DNA of 64,000 nucleotides from G963665215 sp963665215 (lineage in GTDB: Bacteria; Chloroflexota; Dehalococcoidia; Lucifugimonadales; CAUZJF01): assembly GCA_963665215.2 (NCBI GenBank), contig CAXXWW010000005.1, positions 1 through 64,000 of the forward strand, in the 5' to 3' direction. Each line of letters begins with the position of its first letter. Position 1 is the first letter of the stretch. The translations under genes were made by a program, and so were the position numbers. Shown piece by piece: positions 59,571 through 64,000 of the stretch. Below the pieces are notes generated by a model. The model saw only the letters and a list, made by a program, of their open reading frames with translations, ran no database searches and was not told where the DNA came from.

Positions 59571-62480
59571 TCATTCTTCAGGGTGTACCGCTTGGTACGT
59601 CAACCGGAACATCTCCGTGTTTATCCATTCCCGGAAGTCCGCGTCGCTGCTATACGCCTTGTAGAGCTCCGTCTGGCACCGGACCATCGCGGTGATGAGC
59701 CGCCTCACCGCCGAGTCGTGTTCGATCTGGGCGTTCTGCCGGTCTGAGTTCGTCCTGGCGTTCCGGTAGGCCTCGTCCTCCAGCACCTGGTCCGGCATCC
59801 GGTTGAGGATCTCCGCGACCCGCTCGGGTTCCGAGAAGTTGCCGCCCCAGGTCTTGTTGAACTCTGCGATGATGTTGGAGAGCCGGTCCATCTCCGGCTC
59901 ATGGGTTCCTCCGCCAGCGCCCGGGAGGACTGGGTTTATCACGGCGTCCTCCTCGGCCAGGCTGATGCTCTGGGCCGCCTTCCGCTCCATCCGGTAGCTG
60001 TCCATATCCACAGCTTCCAGCACTCCCCGGGAGAGGTCCGGCTCCACTGGGGCGGGCAGCTTGTCGATCAGGAAGTTCAGGAATATCGAGAGCTTCTCCC
60101 AGTTGGCGTTGCCGTAGGGCAGTACCTGGGACAGGAAGGCGTAGAGCCTGGTGAACGCCTTGGCCGAACTCTTGAACTCCACCTGCCCGTCCTCGTCCAG
60201 CTTCAGGTACTCCTCCACGCATACGTCCAGGGCGGGGTCCAACTGGTCTCGGTCGGCGCCGTTCAGGTAGGCTTCCACAAAGGCGTCCACCTGTTCCCAG
60301 GAGTAGACCTGGCGCTGGTCCAGGGTGCCCCGGAGGTCATGGAGCTTGTTGGGGTCGGTCTCGTCGGCGAGGATGGTGGTCTGGTAGTAGTCCTCGAAGG
60401 CTGCCTGAATGGCGTTGGGGTTGTTCATGAAGTCCAGCACAAACACCCGGTCCTTGTTGGGTGCCTGCCGGTTCAGTCTGGAGAGGGTCTGGACCGCCTT
60501 GATGTCCCCCAGGGTCTTGTCGACGTACATGGTGTTCAACAGGGGCTCGTCATAGCCCGTCTGGAACTTGTCGGCGCAGATGAGGATCCGGTAAGGGTCC
60601 TGCTGGATCATCTCGGGGATCTTGCCGGATGGGAACCCGTTCAGGGATGCCTCGCTGACCCGCTTCTCGTCATGGTCCCGTTCACCGGAGAAGGCGATGA
60701 TGGCCCGGAAGGGCAGTCCCTTCTCCTGGATGTACTCGCTCATGGCCAGGTAGTAGTCGATGGCGCGGTCCACGCCGTCGGTGACCACCATTGCCCGGGC
60801 TTTGGCTCCCATGAGTTGCGGGCTGAATATTGACTCGTGGAAGTGGTCCACGATGATCTCGGCTTTGGACCGAACGGCGTATTCGTGTCCCTCGACGTAA
60901 TGCCGCAGACGCCTCTGGGCGCGCCTGGAGTCGAACTCCGGGTCCTCGTCGATCTTCTTGATGAGGTTGAAGTAGCTCCGGATGCTCGTGTAGTTCTCAA
61001 GGACGTCCAGGATGAACCCCTCCTGGATGGCCTGCTTCATCGAGTAGATGTGGAAGGGCAGGTGTCTCACGGTGCCGTCGGGTTGGGGAGATGCTTCCCC
61101 GAAGAGCTCCAGGGTCTTGTTCTTGGGGGTGGCCGTGAAGGCGAAGTAGCTGGCGTTGCCCAGCATCTTCCGGCTCTCGATGATCCGGTTGATCTGGTCC
61201 TCGAACGTGTCCTCGTCCTCTTCTTCCCCGGTCTGGTTTCCCAGTGCCGCGTGCATATCAGCCGCTGTCCGGCCTCCCTGGCTGGAGTGTGCCTCGTCGA
61301 TGATGATGGCGAATTTCCGGTCCAGGTGCTCCTCGGCCATGGCGTCGGCAATGAAGGGGAACTTCTGGACGGTGGTGATTATGATCCTCTTGCCCTCGGT
61401 GATGAGCCGCTTGAGGTCAGCAGAAGTGTCGGCGTGTCCCACCGTGGCGTTCACCTGAGTGAACTGCTTTACGGTCTCGCTGATCTGGTTGTCCAGCACC
61501 ACCCGGTCGGTGACGATTATGGTGGAGTCAAAGACGGTCTGAACGCCCTTCTGGAGCCCGATGAGTTGGCGGGCCAGCCACGCGATGGAGTTGGACTTGC
61601 CGCTGCCGGCTGAGTGCTGAATGAGGTATCGCTCTCCGGCGCCCTTGGTCGAGACGTCGCGGAGAAGCTGGCGCACCGACTCCAGTTGGTGCCGGGGCCA
61701 GATCTGCTTCTTCCCAACTTGCTGGGCGTAGTTCTCGATGATGTCGGTGAGGCTCTCGGGCATCAGGGTCTCCTGCCAGAGGTAATCGGTCCTGAGGCCC
61801 TGGGGGTTGGGCGGGTTGCCGGCGCCCCTGTCATGGCCCTGGTCGAAGGGCAGGAACACGGATTTCAGGCCGGCCAGTTCGGTGCAGAAACGTACCCGGT
61901 TCTCGTCGACGGCCATGTGGGCGGCGCAGCGTCCGGGTCCGAAGAGGTCATCCCTGGGATCGCGGGACGTTCGGTACTGCTCAACCGCGTCCTCCACCGT
62001 CTGCTTGGTGAGGTTGTTCTTGAGCTCGAAGGTGATGAGCGGCAGGCCGTTGATGAAAAGTACCAGGTCCAGGGAGAGGCCCGGGTTCCTGGTGCTGTAG
62101 TGGACCTGCCGTGTCACGGAGAAGCGGTTCTTCGCGTGGAGGGTTGCGGCTGCCTCGTTGCCTGGGCTGGGAGTGCCGTAGAAGAGGCGTATGGAGTGCT
62201 GACCATGCTCGATGCCCTTTCTGAGGACGTCGATGATGCCGTGGTTCGCTATCTCCCGCTTGAGACGGTTGAGGAGCTGGCGGCGGGTGTTGTTGTCGGA
62301 GTCCAGGCTGAGGGCCTGGGCGGTCTCCGGCTGGGTGTCCTGCAGGAAAGCGGCCAGGTGGGCCAGGTCCACGCAGGACGCGGCGTTGTAGTCCTGGTTG
62401 TCCCCTGGGAGCCAGCCCGACTCCTGGAGTAGGTTACAGAGCCGGGTTTCGAGTCCCTTCTCGCTGGTGTCGGTGGGCAT
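59571..62480 (-). CDS. hsdR: Type I restriction endonuclease subunit R
   Basis: A complete 969-residue HsdR. The N-terminal nuclease has Asp138 and 'TFELKNN' (Glu152, Lys154). The SF2 translocase has Walker A 'SAGSGKS' (about 290-296), DEAH (395-398), 'FAFTATP' and the late motif 'QTLSRLNRQAP', then a helical C-terminal region that docks on the methylase. ATG 62480 follows AGGAGGT. It cuts DNA only with HsdM and HsdS; neither is in the window. Its upstream side is occupied by an IS1182-like transposase and downstream by ISNCY element B, so hsdM/hsdS may have been separated by IS activity or lie past the window end. Confidence 0.95.
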   Translation of the reverse strand: MPTDTSEKGLETRLCNLLQESGWLPGDNQDYNAASCVDLAHLAAFLQDTQPETAQALSLDSDNNTRRQLLNRLKREIANHGIIDVLRKGIEHGQHSIRLFYGTPSPGNEAAATLHAKNRFSVTRQVHYSTRNPGLSLDLVLFINGLPLITFELKNNLTKQTVEDAVEQYRTSRDPRDDLFGPGRCAAHMAVDENRVRFCTELAGLKSVFLPFDQGHDRGAGNPPNPQGLRTDYLWQETLMPESLTDIIENYAQQVGKKQIWPRHQLESVRQLLRDVSTKGAGERYLIQHSAGSGKSNSIAWLARQLIGLQKGVQTVFDSTIIVTDRVVLDNQISETVKQFTQVNATVGHADTSADLKRLITEGKRIIITTVQKFPFIADAMAEEHLDRKFAIIIDEAHSSQGGRTAADMHAALGNQTGEEEDEDTFEDQINRIIESRKMLGNASYFAFTATPKNKTLELFGEASPQPDGTVRHLPFHIYSMKQAIQEGFILDVLENYTSIRSYFNLIKKIDEDPEFDSRRAQRRLRHYVEGHEYAVRSKAEIIVDHFHESIFSPQLMGAKARAMVVTDGVDRAIDYYLAMSEYIQEKGLPFRAIIAFSGERDHDEKRVSEASLNGFPSGKIPEMIQQDPYRILICADKFQTGYDEPLLNTMYVDKTLGDIKAVQTLSRLNRQAPNKDRVFVLDFMNNPNAIQAAFEDYYQTTILADETDPNKLHDLRGTLDQRQVYSWEQVDAFVEAYLNGADRDQLDPALDVCVEEYLKLDEDGQVEFKSSAKAFTRLYAFLSQVLPYGNANWEKLSIFLNFLIDKLPAPVEPDLSRGVLEAVDMDSYRMERKAAQSISLAEEDAVINPVLPGAGGGTHEPEMDRLSNIIAEFNKTWGGNFSEPERVAEILNRMPDQVLEDEAYRNARTNSDRQNAQIEHDSAVRRLITAMVRCQTELYKAYSSDADFREWINTEMFRLTYQAVHPEE

Positions 62481-62706
62481 GGGGTTGACCTCCTGTATTA
62501 CAACCCGCTATGGAGGGTTGATTCCCTCGCAAAAAGGCCTGTTTGAGATGAACCCTGGCGTGCGAAGGGGCCTGGAAGGGAGGAGGCCACGGGATGCCGG
62601 CTGCTGGGCTCACCGCACCATCTGCCGCGCTCAGGACAAGCGTGATCCCGTTGCGGTACCCCTTCCGTGGCTCAGGGCACCCGGTGGAAGCTGTGGAGCG
62701 GCGCCC
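62481..62706. other. Gap between hsdR and IS1182-like transposase
   Basis: It carries the hsdR ribosome binding site and, presumably, the right end of the IS element. I see no clear terminal inverted repeat because the other end of the element is outside the window. Confidence 0.4.
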
Positions 62707-64000
62707 TCATGCGGCCGCGACCGCAGGTACCGTCCCGACCGCCCGCTGAGCCGTGTTCTCCATCTCCACCAGGCGTGCATGGACCATCCGCTTGAAGTTG
62801 CACGCCAACGTCTTCAGGTAGACGGCAAGCCGCACCCGACGGCCCCCTCGCACCCGCAAGCGCCCAAGCCCGTGGGCGCGCTTGAGCTCGGAGTTCGTTC
62901 CCTCGATCCCGGCCCTTATGTCATACCGCTTGCGCCACTCCTCGGTGGCCTCGGCCCTCCGGCGCCGCTCGATGTTCACCTTCACCAGGTCCGCCTTGAG
63001 GACGTAGGCCCCCGCACGCCGGTCCAGCTTCACTGGGCAACGGGATCGCAAGGGGCAGGGCTCGCATGTTGTCCCGGCAAAGTGGACCTATACCCGCTCC
63101 GGCGCATCCTCCAACTCGTACTCCTCGATGGACGGGTGGCCGGCGGGGCACACCGTGGCCTGCTCCCCTGTGACGTCGATCTGAAAGTCCGCGGCGGTGA
63201 GCGGCGGTGGTCCGTCACGCTCTCCTTCGTGCGAGTTCCCCGGCGCCGACCCCGCCACCGGGCTCACCAGTTCCGTTCCCCGGCGCGAGGCTTCGAAGGC
63301 ATTGCGGCCCGACCCATACGCCGTGTCGGCGAAGAGCTCGTCCGGTCGGACCTTCCGCTCCGCGAGCCCGTCAACGACCGGCACGCTCACGTCGGTGTCG
63401 CTCCCACTCGAGGGGGTCACCTCCACGTGGGTGATGAGCTGGGTGGCGTTCTCCTCGTGGCAGGTCTCCGCCACCTGCACCTCGTACCCCTTCCCCTTGT
63501 GGCCGCTGTAGGTCACATCCGGGTCGTGGGGCGATTGCAGCGAGTCGGCGGACACCTGCTTCGGGTCCTTCAGGGCCACGGGCACCTTGCATTCCCCAGC
63601 ATCGTCATCATCGTCCCTGGGGCGCCCATCCCGGTGTTTGCCCACATGGCACTGCTCCCGCAGCAGCCGCTCCAGCAGCCGGTACTCCTCCAGCTGGGCA
63701 GCAGTCGTGCCACGGAACCGGTCCACCAGCCGGTAGAGGTCCCGGGCACAGACCGAAAGGCGTCGCCGACCCTCCCCCGTGCGGGCGTCCTCGTAGTGGG
63801 TCGCCTCGTCTTCTTCCTTCAAATAGCGCCCCAGGAGGCCCTCCGGAACCCCAGGGCGAAGCTCTGGGTGCTCCCAGCGCAAGGCCCGCAGGAACAACCG
63901 CATCGTCTCACAGAACAGGCCCAGCCGGGTGAGTGTAGCGATGTTGCTCATGATGTGGGTGGAGTCCAGCCGTTGCTTTCCGGTGCGTATGCCCAGCGCC
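62707..64000 (-). pseudogene. IS1182-like transposase with in-frame TAG (5' end outside window)
   Basis: The frame enters from 64000 and reads 'TGKQRLDSTHIMSNIATL' (first catalytic Asp), helical insert, 'ELFADTAYGSGRNA' (second Asp), a TAG at 63090-63088, then, with no frame change, 'TTCEPCPLRSRCPVKLD' (Cys-rich), 'YDIRAGIEGTNSELKRAHGL' (third catalytic residue Glu) and the end at 62707. This is the order of IS1182/IS5-like transposases. The in-frame amber codon should truncate it before the last catalytic residue, unless it is an error or is suppressed. Confidence 0.8.

Overview
The window is high-GC bacterial DNA with dense housekeeping genes, frequent GTG/TTG starts and many insertion sequences. 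The gene set suggests a member of the Chloroflexota, perhaps a SAR202/Dehalococcoidia-like lineage: an LL-DAP aminotransferase with DapF, an archaeal-type phosphoglycerate mutase next to pgk, a DUF6391-like protein, and paralogous sugar-acid genes. This placement is inference; no rRNA or marker phylogeny was available. Small indels concentrated in the repeated sequences suggest a metagenomic or draft long-read assembly.

Layout. 1-3.2 kb: the end of a TPR protein, a decayed strip, and a damaged IS1380-family element. 3.3-8.3 kb: a plus-strand carbohydrate or sugar-acid gene set (beta-propeller hydrolase-like protein, uronate-dehydrogenase-like SDR, VOC protein, sugar-phosphate-isomerase-like TIM barrel, 2-hydroxyacid dehydrogenase). 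8.4-24.9 kb: tRNA-Arg(UCU), a DUF6391-like protein, a small HTH protein, ctp-smpB, a TIR-like signalling protein with its own promoter, an amber-interrupted gene, hflX, dapL-dapF, tpiA-miaA, a SRPBCC protein, pgk-apgM, a polyprenyl synthase and a Sua5/YrdC gene. 25-38 kb: guaA, a Shedu-like (DUF4263) nuclease gene broken by an IS630 copy, the purine cluster purD-phosphodiesterase-purE-purB-purC-DUF3105-purS, then an ATPase/DUF4325 pair whose ATPase is split by an IS256 element. 38-44.4 kb: a minus-strand histidine operon hisZ-hisG-(phospholipase C-like)-hisD-hisC-hisB, with hisB internally duplicated. 44.7-47.2 kb: PadR regulator with a HAAS-domain membrane protein, then DegV.

47.5-64 kb is a mobile island. 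An ISNCY-like element carries a nested IS630 copy and is cut by a second, intact IS1380 copy. A tmRNA-like sequence follows, then a large serine recombinase with an upstream XRE/ImmA-IrrE regulator pair and two small genes too short for routine calling. Next come a tyrosine recombinase split by an IS3 element, a second ISNCY-like element, an orphan type I restriction subunit HsdR, and the end of an amber-interrupted IS1182-like transposase.

The core genes serve purine, histidine, lysine/peptidoglycan and glycolytic metabolism and RNA quality control. The accessory genes are defence or signalling candidates (Shedu, TIR-like, ATPase/DUF4325, HsdR) and recombination functions. Several accessory genes are broken by insertion elements and can be reconstructed on paper. 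Three loci (IS1380 copy 1, IS630 copy 1/Shedu and hisB) show mosaic micro-rearrangements that may be assembly chimeras, so they should be confirmed from reads before any biological reading.
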